DNA of 64,000 nt from Sycobia sp. Sy_11 (GCA_018907035.1 JACCIC010000001.1:1527501-1591500), one strand, 5' to 3'. Numbered from the stretch's first letter, positions 1-13,793 are shown. Notes: generated by a model from the letters alone, not told the origin. Numbers and translations: made by a program.

Positions 1-1238
1 TTTGGAGATCTCGCGCACCGAACGCAGAATCGATTATAAAATAGCTCTGCGAATCTGTGATTCATGATACGCGCAACTCGGATTGAATCGTAAATACGTT
101 GAAACTATGATAATATTTAACATCGTTCATATACGTATTTAAGCGACTCTGGTAAATGTTTTTGAGCAGTCGACGCTTATTCCACTTGGTATTTTTGATG
201 TTAAGTTTTGGTGTTGTTAATTTTCAGCAGATTGTAATGCAACGAATACGGCTTTCATGAGAATGCGATTTAAATACATTGGCTGAATCTGTTTCACGTG
301 AAAAATTTTAGACTACAGAATTTTGATGCATATCGTTGGAAAAATGTTTTTCTGCCTAATAATTATCAAAACCTTAATCGATTGCTGAATAAAGATAATT
401 TCGTGTCACAAAGTTTAATAACGTTAAACTGGAAACGTTTCGTTTCTCATTTTATAGTTTTTGTCAGCTTTACGGAATTTCTTGTGATAATTATCGCGTT
501 GCATTTCAATGATGCCAACTTTCATGGCTCATTGCGCGCGCGCACGTGTGTGTATATGTGTGTAAAAGATGTGGGTAAGCACTTTACTTGCATGCCTAGG
601 ATCAAGAAGGGCAGACAGATACAAGAGAGATGGAGAGTAAGAGAGAGAGAGAGAGAGAGAATGAGAGGCTGCACAGTTCCGTCTATATATGTGCCTGATC
701 GATAAAACGAGGATACTAAGCGCCCTTCTCTTTCTCTCCCTTCCTATTTATCTATCTCTCTCGGACTTCCAATCGGGATTCCAAATATAATAAGCAAACC
801 GGACGATTAACGCCGGAGCACGTGCCGGCGCGTGTCATGCGCGCGCACCACCGCGGAAAATATTGTTGTACACGCTGATCTGGCACGCGTGCTCGCTATG
901 GCATACGGCGTAGTTGACTCTCTCTCTCTCTCTCTCTTTCTCTTTCTCTTTCTCTTTCGCATTGTTTTGGTCTGTTGCATATTTTTGGTATATATAATCA
1001 ATCGACACCTCGTCAGAAGGAAATTCTCGGATGTTTTTATAAGGGTCATTGCATCATCTTATGGTTGTGAAATTTCGTGACTGAAGTGTTATATGTGTAT
1101 TCGATATGTGGGATCATGGTGGGGTTTGTTTATGTAGATGGTGGGGCGATTTCTTAATTATATTAATATTAAGTTAAGAATGCGCCAATTCTGAACATCA
1201 GAACTAAATCGAGCTTTTCTCACCCCTCTCTGTTACAG
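1..1238 (+). other. Intron of daughterless upstream of the first visible exon
   Basis: No exon is recognised here. The stretch is intron judged by the well-formed acceptor (pyrimidine tract then TTACAG) at its right end. It contains a short (GA)n run near 640-660, a CpG-rich patch at about 810-900 and a (CT)n tract at 918-958. Open frames here run through low-complexity repeats and show no protein signature. Confidence 0.6.
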
Positions 1239-1323
1239 TACGGCTCCGACGAATTCGGCCAGGATTCGCCGAGATACACGTCGCCGAAGGCTGCCGCCCT
1301 CTACGCCGATCCATACTATATCG
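1239..1323 (+). CDS. da: daughterless exon with SPRYTSPK motif
   Basis: This exon encodes 28 residues plus one base, starting YGSDEFGQDSPRYTSPK. The pattern D(E/D)F-x2-DSPRY(S/T)SPK is characteristic of E-proteins, between the N-terminal activation domain and the Ser/Pro-rich middle. The acceptor is TTACAG at 1233-1238 and the donor is GTAAGT from 1324. The exon ends in phase 1 and joins the exon at 8355 through a split Asp codon. Earlier exons are outside the window, so the phase at its 5' edge is assumed from the good match of the reading frame. Confidence 0.9.
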
Positions 1324-3487
1324 GTAAGTCAACACCATTTGATTTCTCTTTTATATTTGTATTTATAAAGTGGCTCGAGGTGGCGAGATTTTCGCCAGTT
1401 GAATGCTTTTCAAATTCTAGGGAAATTTAGGTTCTTATATATAAATAGATAATTTATTTAAGATTAAAATGGTGTCAGCGTGAAAAGAGGTTAGATTGAA
1501 GGCAAAATATTCGTATGAAGTACGGAAAATGTAAAATTTTACAGGCCTTCAAATTGGTGAGCATTGAACGTTCATTATTATTATTTTGAGACTGTGAGTA
1601 AGATTTTATAATTAAATTTGAGCGAACGATAGTTTGTCATGCAATCAATAGAAAATTAAAGAATTTTGCTATTTAATTGATTTTCACCGAAATATAAGGG
1701 AAATAATTAGTAGGAGCAACCGAGAGGCATAGTAATAATAATTACAAAATGCATGTCTCTTAAATTTTTGAAATATTATGGAGGTATATATATATTGAGT
1801 AATATTTTCCATAATAAACAACTTACATTATTTTTCGAGTATTTTAATGAGCTGAACTAAAATTTACTTTTGGAGTTGGTCCATGACTTTTAAATATCAT
1901 GAAGTGAAAAGCAAAAAACACTTCTACAAGATTTTTAAGGTTATGTAGCATTGCGATGTTTTATTTTCAGAAAGAACTATGTAGAGCAGCTTATAATACG
2001 TGAAATTGAAAAAGCACAAGCTACGTTCACATATTATGTAATTTAAATATATATCTATACATAATATATATATGCGAAGTCAGTCTTAGCTGTTAGATTA
2101 TATGTAGACAGCCGACGAAATTGAGACTATTGAGGCGGATTAAGACGCACAAATATAACATTTTTTAAAAACGATCTCTCAGCCAATAATATTATAAAAA
2201 TAAGATTTGCACCTGTATTAAAAGACTGCATACTGTGTTGGAAACATTACATAACCTCAAACCTGTCTATAAATTGTATATTCTAGATAATTCGATGCAC
2301 AAATTGGGGGGTGGGGGTGGAGAAGAAATACTTTAGTTAGTTTGTAACGAAAAATCTCGTATACCTGTATTATTGGCCCTTTCTTGAATAACATAAAGAG
2401 GTTTTAAGTTTTTTTTTTATAAAAACAAGGCAGAAATTAAATAACCTATCACATTCTCAGATTTTATTGCGATCATAAACGAGAAATAATCATAGTTTCA
2501 AAAATTTATATCACTTCTTTATATACGTATTCTTGCGCTCTCTTGCACACGGAGTCGTCTATATATTAAGACTGATTGCGCGTAACGACCCTATAACCGA
2601 CCGTTAACCGTTATTCGTTCTTTCTACGAGACTCGTAACAGCCATCAAACAAAGGCAACGGTGAACAAGAATCGTTCGAAAATATTATACCCTCCTCCCC
2701 ACCACTTCGCTACCGGGAGATATATAGTCCCTAAATCGCATTTAAACTTTCCGCACTCTTGATTCTGAAGGATAATCCAAAGGCAATGCTCGCTGTTCGC
2801 GCATGGCTGACCCCAGCTATATTATATATAATTGTATGTGTAGCGCGCGAGCGCGCGTGTTATACCGGTAGTTTTGCGTTTCACGCGTATTAGCAAAGCT
2901 GGACAACGCGCAAAGAAATTATATGTATATAATTAAAAAAAAAAATAAAGAGAGAGAGAGAGAGAGTGAGAAACTCTCTCCGTTTCAATATTTAGAGGAC
3001 AATGAATGATCGTATTGAGCAAAATTGGAATTTTCTTTAATACGTATGTAATTTGCGACACGATAAATAAATCTTATTGCAAGACCCCGTCTCGATTCGC
3101 TGCATAATATAAAGAGGCGGGCGAGAATTACTTTACAGGCGATAATCGGCTTATATATATATATATATTGGCGGATAAACGCGAGACCACAGCAGAGCGC
3201 CCGATGCCGAATCGTCGCGCGGCGCGTTGCCTCGCGCATATACGCGCGCCGATGATGCCCGCGGGAGGTCGATGCCTCTCTCGCTGTTCGCGCGATCGTT
3301 CTTTCTCCTCTCCCCCTCCTATCAATCCGCCACTCTGTATACTTGCGCGCGTGTCGCTTATATACACCGCGGCAGACGCGTGCGTCACTCATACGTTTGT
3401 GCGCGGCGCGTACGTGCGCGCGCAAATATACAAGTACAATCGGATCTTTCTTCGAAAATTCATCTTGCTCGTCGAATCCGCGAACGC

Positions 3488-3489
<2 letters not shown>

Positions 3490-3528
<39 letters not shown>

Positions 3529-3532
3529 CTTT
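3490..3532. repeat. (CT)n microsatellite
   Basis: An almost uninterrupted CT dinucleotide run of about 43 bp inside a da intron. Confidence 0.95.
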
Positions 3533-5272
3533 TAAATATATAATCATCGGCTTGAAAAATGCGCGCAGCAAGTATTCGTAATGCTTTATCTGGAATATCA
3601 TTGTCTATAAATAAGTCTGTTAGTCAAAAATGTATTTTCCTAAGCGCCTAGGTCTGCTGTAGCCTGCAACCATTTTTCGTCCTAACGCAAGTTCGCGCCC
3701 CGTCGCTCGACATTTCGACAAAAAAAAAAAAAAAAAACTCGAAAAGAGAAACCGAGAAAAAAAGAAAATTGAGACGACCGTTTAACTTTTAACGTTCAAA
3801 TGCCAATATGCAGAGCAGCTTTCCCCGTCGTTGTGGGTGCTCACGTTTAACAGCTGTTTTACATGTTTAAATAGAGGCTGTCGCACAAAAAGCTCGACAG
3901 GGGGCGTTCATCCTCTCAGAAAATCGCGGCCGCTAGGTTAACATCAGCCACTCAACGTAATTACCAAACTGTATATGCACGTTCAATTACCCATGACAGC
4001 GGGGAACCTTAGACACGGTCGAGGTATACCCTTATAATTTGGGCGAGAGCGGTTCACTATATACATCTATAGTCGAGCAAATGCAGCAGCCGCTGTCGTC
4101 CTGATTTTTTTTCCTTTTTCTTTTCTCCTTTTTTCCAGTGTACACGTATTATGGCACGTGTCGATGTATAACAAACGCGGCCAGTGGTCCACTCGACCAG
4201 TGGTTTTGTGGAAAAAGCAGCAAGAAAAGACACCGCGAAATCGAGAGAGAGAGAGAGGGGGGGGAGAATTCATCAAAGTACAGCTAAAAGGGAACAAAAG
4301 CTCTCCGGGCCCTCTGAGGGAATCGAAAAAAATGGTAGACTTGGGGTGACCCTCCGGGATGTCCTCGTTCGCCTCTTCTAATTTTTTACCCCCTCCGTCG
4401 TTGGTTCTGCGCAATTTTCCCTCTTTTGTCGTTCATACACGCGCGCGCGCGCGCGCACTCACACAGCCAGCGTCAAAACTGCCCTCAACTCCCGGACGTG
4501 GTCAATTAAGGATTTTCGGAACCTATCGATCTCTTTTCTTCAAACTCTCCCGTTTCTGTATCTATCCAGTTATACTAATATATACACACACGCACGCACT
4601 TTTTGCACAGGTTTCAAATTTTTCAAGGTTGACAGCCCGTCTTATATTCAAAGCACGCATTTACAAATGAGTTTCCTTTATTTCCAGGAAGTTCTACTTC
4701 AAACGTTATTCCTATTGTTCCTCGGCCATCTTGCCATTTCTAACCACATCATTGTCGGTATATTTTTGAATAACGAGTTGTATACCGACGAAAAATACCG
4801 GGAATATTTCTTTTGTTTGGGAATATTTCTGTCCAGTAACGCGTTTTTCGAAAATCTTTACGCGTATGTAATGCAGAGGTATATAACTTTTTAAGAATCA
4901 TATTTTAATACATTCTATACAACAATTTTCTGAAATTGTCTCAGCAACCGAATCCTTCGTCCATCGCGGAGCCAAGCGCGGTCTCCTGAAAGGATCGCGT
5001 AAAATAATGGCGTAACTTTGAGGAAGATATCTATAAATCAAAAGCAGGAAAACAAGGAGAAGCATGAAAACATCGAAAGAGAGCGAGAGAGAGCGAGAGA
5101 ACGAGGGGGGAGAGGGAGAGGGCGAGCGAGGCGGCTTAAAATATTTCATTAAGCTCGCGGGCGTGGAGGAGGAGGGACGTAGCGAGCTCGTTTCGGCAAA
5201 AGTCCGGTGTAGAGAGCTCCGGAAAATTGTCGGGGGCGCTCCTTCACCAGATGTACCCCGGGAGAAACAGAA

Positions 5273-5274
<2 letters not shown>

Positions 5275-5326
<52 letters not shown>
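5275..5326. repeat. (GA)n microsatellite
   Basis: A GA dinucleotide run of about 50 bp in a da intron; a second one lies at 5716-5749. Confidence 0.95.
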
Positions 5327-5328
<2 letters not shown>

Positions 5329-5710
5329 AGAAAGTTGAGGGGAGAGCATTACTTATGTAGATGGGCCGGCCGGTTGAAAAACTTTTCTTAAGGCGGCCAC
5401 CGAAGTCGCGCGTCGGCTGAAAGTGTCTTTATCGCCTATGTGTATGAGCTTGCGCTCTTGTGTGTGTGTGCGTGCGTGTGTGTGTATAAAAGGGGAGAGA
5501 GTACCAAAGCGCACTTTGGCTTAGTTTTCGGCTTGAGCCCGTGTGTAGTGCAAAATTTCATACGTATAATATATATAAATAGGCGACAGCGTGCGTGCGC
5601 GTTTCGATCTTACGCCCGCACGCGCACCCGCTCCCTCGCTTGATCCGCGAAATCCAAAAACCTATATACATATATATGGACACGAGATTTCAAGGCAGGG
5701 AGAGAGACAC

Positions 5711-5757
<47 letters not shown>

Positions 5758-7105
5758 ATGAGTAAGGAAGAGAGTATGGCTTATTGTCGTTGTTCGCGAA
5801 GTGAAATGATCGGCCGGAGTCCGTTCGCCCCGAGGGTTCCCAAAGTCGAAGAAAGTATATACATATCGTGTTTGCATGTACTCGAGAGATATGAAGATTG
5901 TTGTACGAAATTTCTGAAAACGGTGCGATAGAGTGGATGGTGAATTCTTATTGTTTTTTGTTTTTTTTTCTTCTTATGTTTCTAATCGATTGTTGAAATT
6001 GCAGAAGTTGAAGTGTTGCGAAAAAGTATTAAGTTTTTCTAATACTTCTTCTGTACAACACGCGTCTTTTTGCGAAAAATATATAATTTAATGTAGAATT
6101 CAAAGAATACGTCAAGATTCGGTGTGTGCAACTCAACTCTCTATTGCGAATTGTAAGCTAATTTCTTTTTTTCCTTAGCAATCCGTATAATAGACAGTTA
6201 AAAATTTGTAGAAATGAAAAAAAAAACTGGAACTTAGAAGCCTTTTTTTTTGTTTTGGAATAATATGCTGTTATTTTTTAAAAATAAAACCTTTTTCTTT
6301 AATTCTGAGGATCAATATGGTGTCTAGTACATTTTATTGGAAAAGAACGAGAAATAGGCGAAAGTGAAGAGAATTTTTTAAAAATAATGTTAAATTAAAT
6401 GGAACACGGTCTCTTTGTCATACTAAAATATGTTTCACTGCTTAAATAATGAGCCTTATGTTGGAATTAAAAATTAGTTAAGAATGAGAATTAGTCAAAT
6501 TAAAAAAAAATTCACGTTTACTTCAAGATATAAAATTAATATTCAATGTTCACCAATAGTCGCGTTAATCGCCTTAAAAGAAAAACACTGCCGATTGCCA
6601 GAAACATTAAACTAGCTCTTAAATTTTTGTTTTTCATTATCGCGATATTCCAAAGTTGTCGAAAGTTGAGCTTGAGAGAGAGAAAAAAAGTCGAGATAAA
6701 AAGGACGAGGAAAAATAGACAGAAGAGTTCATTGTATTGTAGAACTAAAGTACAAAGCGAAAATGTATTAAATGTATATTATCTATAGACTTTATTTTCT
6801 GAGGCAATTTTTACGAATAAATTTATTATTTCAATGGGCACATCGCGCTGGTATTCAAGAGAGCGCGAGGTATATATAGGAGAGAGACGGGACAAAATTA
6901 CGCTCTTCAACAATGGGGGAACTATTTCTCCGTAATTTTACGACCATAGCATTTATACATTATCGAGAATAATAATAAAATTATGTTCCCGCTGAAGCTA
7001 TTTATCAAGTGCGTGCGTGCACGCCACGCGTATCTGGAACTCTATAATATTTTTCCGCTATTATTTTTCCGTTTACGCGCGCACGCTCGACAAGTCTGAT
7101 CGCTG

Positions 7106-7106
<1 letters not shown>

Positions 7107-7157
<51 letters not shown>
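7107..7157. repeat. (TA)n microsatellite
   Basis: About 25 TA repeats, flanked on the right by a CG/TG-alternating stretch. Confidence 0.95.
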
Positions 7158-7162
<5 letters not shown>

Positions 7163-8354
7163 CGTGCGCGTGTGCGTGTTTGTAATTGAATGAATGTATG
7201 CCTAATGCGCTCGAAGTAAATGTGAAATAATATGAGATCGAAATTTTAGAAGAATATTAAAGGCATTATTTTGTCTAATGAATCTTATATTTTATAAACC
7301 GTTCTATGCAACAACTTTGCAAGATTCCGCGTTAGTCGGTTTTTTTTCACCCTATAAATAAACAGTCAAACAAATCTATAGGAAGCAATTGTTGACAATG
7401 CTTTGGTATTTTCACCGCAGCATCGTGAAAAATAAAAGAAAAGTAAATAGGTTGAATTATATATGACAGCGGTTTAATAAAACAGAAATGCCACGAAAGA
7501 AAAGTTAACTCCCTTTGTTATAAAAATGATAAATCCGAGCTTCATGATAGATTTTTTAATAGAAAAAAGCATAAGCACTTAAAGCGAATGCGTACGAGTA
7601 TTAGAATACAAGTGGAATAAAAAAAAAAGTTTTTTCACATTATATACGCATTTATTAGAAGATTATTGCAATTTGTCACTTCGCAGTTTCATGCAATTGG
7701 GATTTACCGTAAAAAATGTTGTTTTTTTTGTTTCACGAACAATAAACCTTATTCTGAAAATTTCAATTCCGTAAAGAATGAGATAAAAAAATTGTTCATC
7801 GTTTATAAGTACGATTATAACATATTAATTATTAATTATACAATACGTTTGAGTATTTTCTAGAAAAGAGAAAAGAGGTTTTTGATAATTCAAATATACC
7901 TATAAAAGTCAACTATCTCGTCTTTTTCTTTTTTGGAAAGTTTCTTACAAAAATTATTATAACTGAGGATATCGATGGATTATCACTTTGTAAAATGGTT
8001 GTCCTTAATAAATCTTTTTAAAAACAGATCTTTCGAATTAATATACAAAATACTTTTAAATCCTCTGGCATCATTTGAAATCTTTATTTCTTGGATCGCA
8101 GCATCCAAAATCACTTGAAATCTTTTTGAAATCTGTTGAATTAATTTTGAGATACTTTTTCTTTAATAAGTTCAGCTCACTTGAATTTGTAAATAGAATT
8201 AAAAAAAATTTCAGCAATTAAAATCACGTTTGAAATCACATACGAAATCCCGAACAGATTCTTTGACAATTATTGCTCAGGATTGAAACTGTGGCGTTTA
8301 GAATTCTACGCGCATACTGTATATATTTTTTAATTTTCTCCTTCGATTTTTCAG

Positions 8355-8491
8355 ATGGGAACGCAGCGGGCACTGGTCCCGGAGATCCCTGGACCGGCGG
8401 CGGCGGCGGTGTCCAGCCGCCCTACAGCGGATACGCGCCGCCTCACCTAGCGCAGCCGGCCTACCCCATGCACATACCGCACGATCCCATG
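8355..8491 (+). CDS. da: daughterless Gly/Pro/Tyr-rich exon
   Basis: The exon contributes 46 residues including the split Asp codon, with a run of five Gly and a Pro/Tyr/His-rich segment ending HIPHDPM. The acceptor is TTTTTCAG at 8347-8354; the donor is GTAAGT directly after the Met codon, leaving phase 0. This part of E-proteins is poorly conserved, so the call rests on phase, splice sites, GC-rich coding composition and position between better conserved exons. Confidence 0.85.
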
Positions 8492-8667
8492 GTAAGTCTA
8501 GCTCGCGCGTGGTCGCGGAATATATTACACAAAAAAAAAATTAATGATTTCATCTCAGTTCACACACACACACACACACACACACGCGCGCGCGCGCACA
8601 CAATCGGTGAAGAGATCGCTCAAAGAGAATGTCGTATCTCATCGTGCATCAACGTCGTCTCGAACGC

Positions 8668-8669
<2 letters not shown>

Positions 8670-8749
<80 letters not shown>
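8670..8749. repeat. Compound (TA)n-(GA)n microsatellite
   Basis: About 25 TA repeats pass directly into about 14 AG repeats. Confidence 0.95.
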
Positions 8750-8751
<2 letters not shown>

Positions 8752-9364
8752 AGAACATGGCATCAGCGGCCGATCGAAAACTTAGTCGGTCCATAAGGAG
8801 GAGCTGCTTGCTGCTCCGTCAGAGAGGGGGAGGACGGAGGAAGAGGCAAAATAACGTCTGAGTGTTCAGCCGAGAGGGAAGGGAGGAGGAGGGCGGGGTA
8901 GACAGTAGCGGAGCCTCGGGAGAGGGGAGACCCTTTCCCAGCTGGAGTTTGGTCGACCAGCTGGCGCGCGCGCGCCCAAGAAGGAGAGGGAGACGAGACC
9001 GAGTGAGAGAGAGAGCGAGCCGATACTTTTCGTTGCTCTTTTTTGGACCACCCTGCGGCCGCTGCTTTGGCCCCGCATTACTCGCTCGTTCTCTTTTCTC
9101 TGTCGCTCTCGCTCTCTCCCCCGATGCTTATGTGCGTCGGGCCACTGCACTCGTTTCGAGTCGTTGGGCTATGCTCTGCTCTTCCTCCCTCTCCCTCTCC
9201 CTCTCTCCTCCGTCACTCTAGCCGAACCCGTATAGTTTCAGTGTATAAAATATCGTCTACAAGAAACCCCGTAGAATTTTCTTGATCGTCTATATGCGTC
9301 GAGATTTTCATCTGTCGCGATTACTTCGATACTCAGATTACTCTGTCTCTCCCTCCCGCTCTCG

Positions 9365-9417
<53 letters not shown>
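9365..9417. repeat. (TA)n microsatellite
   Basis: A TA dinucleotide run of about 52 bp with one early phase slip. Confidence 0.95.
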
Positions 9418-9420
<3 letters not shown>

Positions 9421-9661
9421 GTTAATTACATCCTCAATTACATCCGAACTTTCTGGAAACGCACTTTCCATCCCCAATCGATGCATATTACTCTCAAAGA
9501 TTCATTAACTCGCACCGAGGCAAAATCTATTTAACGTTGCCTCCCTCCCATTCTCTCTTTACACAATCTTCTAAACCCGAAACGAATCGCGGTTCTCTTT
9601 ATAGACTCTCTCTTTCTCTCTCTCTCTCTCTTTCTCACTCTCTCGGCTCCCCGTACATGCG

Positions 9662-9693
<32 letters not shown>

Positions 9694-9958
9694 TCCGTTT
9701 CTCCGCCTGCGCACGAAACAGTTCCCTCTGCCTCTCCGGCGTCGTCCTTGGCATTTAGCTCCGGGACGACGTGGGGTCGCGGATAATTTTTCTCGATTAC
9801 TCGCGGTCCTCTAATGTACGCCCCCCGTTTCCCGTTCGTTCTCGCATCGGGGACCATTAATAAATGGCCGTACGCGCAGCATGAGGAACCTCCTAATTTT
9901 CTCTGATGCCGCAAAGGAGACAAGAGGTAGAATGAGAGAGAGAGAGAGAGAGAGTGTC

Positions 9959-9961
<3 letters not shown>

Positions 9962-10016
<55 letters not shown>
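9962..10016. repeat. (TA)n microsatellite
   Basis: A TA run of about 55 bp, preceded within 10 bp by a (GA)n run at about 9930-9955. Confidence 0.95.
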
Positions 10017-10019
<3 letters not shown>

Positions 10020-10929
10020 AATTTCTATACAATAATCAGGTTCTGATTTTTTGTCTTTCCTTAGTCCATATGTATGTATATCCACATTTTGCATTAAATT
10101 TTTTTCACTGTTCTCCGTCCTCGCCTCTCCAAACAGCACACTTGCTTCGTATCTTCATATCATACTGTCTATGGAAATATACAGTTTCTCCCGAACTCCT
10201 TCACATTCTATAGCGAGAACCTTCAGCATAATTTTTTTTTTCATAGAAACCGAATGAATTCTCAAATATTTCTAATAAGTTCGTAAATACCTTGAATAAA
10301 TTCGCAAAGATTTCAATGGTTCTCGAGCAATAACGTGGGAGCTGGAATGATTTCTTGAAACGTGTGAATGAGTTCACTTCTATTTAGGGGCCCAGCGAAT
10401 ATACTTTGAGACGAATTCTTTATGAATTCATTCAAAATCTTGGACAAATTACTGGAACTCTATAAATTCACGACAAAACGTGCAGAGCTCAACGTTATTG
10501 AAAGTTTGCAGTTTTTCGACTTTCAAAAGATCTAGATTATGTAAAATATTATTGTTATGATATTGTTATGAAATAATAACATTCTTGAATGGTACCATAG
10601 ATTGCTAAAAAAAAACAATACCCTCTTTCTGATACAGTTGATAGGTGTTCTCCAATTAAAAAACTCAATTCCCCCGCAATACCTATTGTAGAATATGCTT
10701 AAATACTCGTGCCGAATGAATCAGGCACCAACGGCACCCTACTTTTTTTTCGTTTCCACACTGTAAGGGACGTATTGCACTTTGCCCTCGACCTTCCACT
10801 CTGCAGCATTAGGAGCTAAAGTTACGCGGCAACCATACGCGTAGGATAGATATATAGGTGCGACAACCAGAACACCCCCACCCCCTCACTCCCGGAGAGC
10901 CTCTATATAATACTCATGGTTTATAACAA

Positions 10930-10936
10930 AAGAGAG

Positions 10937-10991
<55 letters not shown>
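10930..10991. repeat. (GA)n microsatellite
   Basis: A GA run of about 60 bp with one interrupting C, at the left edge of a CpG-rich island. Confidence 0.95.
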
Positions 10992-10993
<2 letters not shown>

Positions 10994-11671
10994 CCACCCC
11001 CGCGCGCGAGCTCACCTTTTCTTTCGCTCCGACGCCGTTTCTGCTGCTCCCTTTCTTGCCCCCCCCCCAACCTTCTCCCGCACTAGCGCTCTGAATAGGC
11101 CGCCAGAGAGATCGCGATACAATCGGCGCGCACCAGCATCTGCCGCGCGCGCGTATGTGTATATATATTATGTATATAGGCACGCATCGTGCGTTTGCTG
11201 CACCGTCACGCGCGCGACGCACCGGCGGCCCCTGCTCCTCCTCCTCCTCCTGTCTTTTTGTCTGAAAAATTTGAAGATTATTTCGCAGGTTGCGCGAGCC
11301 GGGCGCGCGCTTTCACCGCGGACATCGAGGACGTTGGTGGAGAGAGCCTCGTCGAGGTTTCTGCGTACGTCGGCCTTTGAAAAAGAGGGGGAGAGGGCCC
11401 ACCGGGACACGGCCCTTTTGTAGATTTACGTCGTACGTGTCGCGGGCCACTTTCGGATAAATACGGATTTTTAGAGAAAGTAATAATTATCGGAGGGCTA
11501 ATCTTTTACACGGCGCGGTTTGTTTATTTTTCGTATGAGAGGGGGGGGGTAAAAGATTATGCGCCGTTGACTGTAGAACAATATTAGTCCGCTTGGAATT
11601 TGGATTGGAAATTTGTTCGGTTGCGAATTATTTATAATTTATTCTTATTCTTATGTCGTTGCGAACGTTGC

Positions 11672-11672
<1 letters not shown>

Positions 11673-11708
<36 letters not shown>

Positions 11709-11714
11709 CGTTGC

Positions 11715-11761
<47 letters not shown>
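11673..11761. repeat. Duplicated (TA)n tract
   Basis: Two long TA runs separated by a short CGTTGCGAA-type spacer that also precedes the first run, so the whole unit looks duplicated. Confidence 0.9.
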
Positions 11762-11765
<4 letters not shown>

Positions 11766-13135
11766 CAGAATTTATTTACAAAAGTTCAATTTTGTATAAA
11801 ATTTAGGGCAGTCAATAGGACAGGATCACAATAATCTCGAAAAACCTGCGAAAGCTCGAGGTGACGAAGACAAGTGCGCATCTTCTGTTTTATTAACATG
11901 CTAAATTCAAAATTTTCAAGCATTTAATTATATCACTGCATACATTGCAACAAAATTAAAAAGAACTTCATCGAACGCTGTCTAAATTAGAACGTTTTAA
12001 AGAAACCTGGATTATAATTTTTGGTTATAAAACATTCAAGACTTTCTCAATTTACACACCGTTACTGAATTTGCTTGAAATTTTGCAATAATATGAAAGA
12101 TATGTAAGTAAAGGATGTCGTTAATGAACATCTTTACTAATTTTATGTGTAAATTATTTAAAATAATATACTTAGTTTTACTGTTCAATCGGTAAAAGAA
12201 ATCACACGAACAGCTTCTTAAAGCATCACAAGCCCCAAAAATAAAAGATTTGAAATTTCGTTTTTTCTTTCAGTTTTTTTTGTTAATATAATCTAATTTC
12301 ATATTCTAAACCAGAAATTTTTTGTGGATTTGTGATTCTGTGTAATTTAATACATATTATTATACTGTAAATTTCTGATATAGAACAAGAATTTTTTTCA
12401 TAATCTTTCTCGAACTCAAATTCTCCTCCGCCCATGTATTAAAAGAGATATCAACTTTTATGAAACATCTTCTGACTGTTTATCAATTTTCCAATACTTT
12501 TTTCCATGAAAATACATTTTTCTTCATAAAATTTAATTCATGGTTACTTCTTAAAGTTTAGCATAAATTAAGACGGAAAGAGACCTACTCAGTTTAATTT
12601 GAAGATAAAAATCTTCCACTGTTACTAGGAAAAAATAATGAAGCCAGAATAGATTCAAATATATTAATGAGTACATCGAATTTTCAACAATATCAAGATT
12701 TTTATCTTGTATTAAATTTAATAGATTTCTGAATTATTTCAAGTATATTTATATAATTTCAATATCACTCATTTTACTCTTAAATTTCATGTAACTTCAA
12801 GTTTATAGAAAACGTTTTGTCGTCATCGCATCTTGCGCCTATATAACATTGGAGGTGGAAGGAGGACGAGAGAGGGGTCCGAAAAAATCATATACGAGTT
12901 CAGACAGACGAGGCCTCGAGGGAGAATACCCGAAATATATTCGAAAACTATAATTTTCCGTAATTCATGACCGGAGGGTCTCGCCCATACGTAAACAAGT
13001 CCGATTCCTGGCATCCGTTGCCCTTTTCCCCATGGCACAGCGGCGCCGACCGCGATTCTCAGAAAACCCCGTAACGACAGATGAGGCAAAATAAAGACAG
13101 AGAGAAGGCACACAGATACACAGAGCCCCCCCCCC

Positions 13136-13192
<57 letters not shown>
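13136..13192. repeat. (TA)n microsatellite next to a splice acceptor
   Basis: A TA run of about 55 bp that ends about 50 bp before the acceptor at 13242-13243. It is preceded by a nine-C homopolymer. Confidence 0.95.
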
Positions 13193-13195
<3 letters not shown>

Positions 13196-13243
13196 TGGAA
13201 TAGACGATACTAAAATTTCACAACCTCGCCTCCTTTTTTGCAG

Positions 13244-13630
13244 GCGTACTCGTCTATGTCGCCAAACGGCGAGCCCCAGGCTCAGCCCATCCTCGGCTCG
13301 GCGGTGACGTCGGCCGCCGCCCTGCCGCCGATGTCGACGTTCCGCGGCAGCGCGGCGGTCCCGACCAATCAGGGCCAGGGCGCCCCGTCGCCGGCCTCGC
13401 TCCAGTACAGCCACAGTCCGGGCGCCCCGGTCCCGGTGGCGGTGCCCGTCGTCCCGGCCGGGGCGGCCGCGGCCGCGGTCGTTGCGGCGCAGCCGAGCCA
13501 GGTGGTCGTGGCCACCCAGCCGCCGACGAGCCAGCAGCAGCAGCAGCAGCCGACGGGCGCGCAGCAGCCGCAGCAGCAGCAGCCGACCCCGGCGGCCCAG
13601 GACACGTTGGGCAAGGCACTGGCATCCGTT
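13244..13630 (+). CDS. da: daughterless large Pro/Ala/Gln-rich exon
   Basis: This 387-nt exon encodes 129 residues. The first third contains a Pro/Ser/Ala-rich stretch with LPPMSTFRG, which matches the LPPMSSF-like E-protein motif. The remainder is low complexity, with Val/Ala runs and two Gln tracts (a run of six CAG and a run of four CAG). Acceptor TTTTTTTGCAG, donor GTAAGC, phases 0 and 0. It is extremely GC-rich with CpG-rich codons, in strong contrast with the AT-rich introns. The polyglutamine tracts are likely length-variable. An antisense open frame across it is a composition artefact. Confidence 0.93.
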
Positions 13631-13748
13631 GTAAGCAGCCGAGTACGTTTTGCACACGACTCTTCTTATATTACCTTATATATCATTGTTATATGCTGTT
13701 GGCTTTCTCGTTTTATAGCGGGAACTACATTCGATCGGGACTCGCTTT

Positions 13749-13750
<2 letters not shown>

Positions 13751-13793
<43 letters not shown>

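Larger units (their letters stand above)
1324..8354 (+). other. da: Large da intron
   Basis: A 7-kb intron with no recognised exon. It holds (GA)n/(CT)n tracts at about 2950-2967, 3490-3532, 5275-5326 and 5716-5749, a (TA)n tract at 7107-7157, and CpG-rich patches around 3160-3440 and 5140-5660. The rest is AT-rich. Open frames on both strands here are low-complexity artefacts. Confidence 0.75.
8492..13243 (+). other. da: da intron rich in microsatellites
   Basis: No exon is recognised. The intron carries a compound (CA)n/(CG)n tract near 8560-8600, a compound (TA)n-(GA)n at 8670-8749, (TA)n at 9365-9417, 9962-10016, 11673-11761 and 13136-13192, (GA)n at 10930-10991, and CpG-rich islands at about 8760-9240 and 10990-11460. 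The part at 11770-12820 is plain AT-rich sequence. Confidence 0.75.

Noticed and set aside
298..705. 135-codon open frame in the first da intron visible
   Set aside because: The second half is translated GA repeat and the first half has no domain; it lacks splice or start context.
13254..13657. Antisense Pro/Arg/Ala-rich open frames over the large da exon
   Set aside because: They are mirror frames of a GC-rich exon with CAG repeats.
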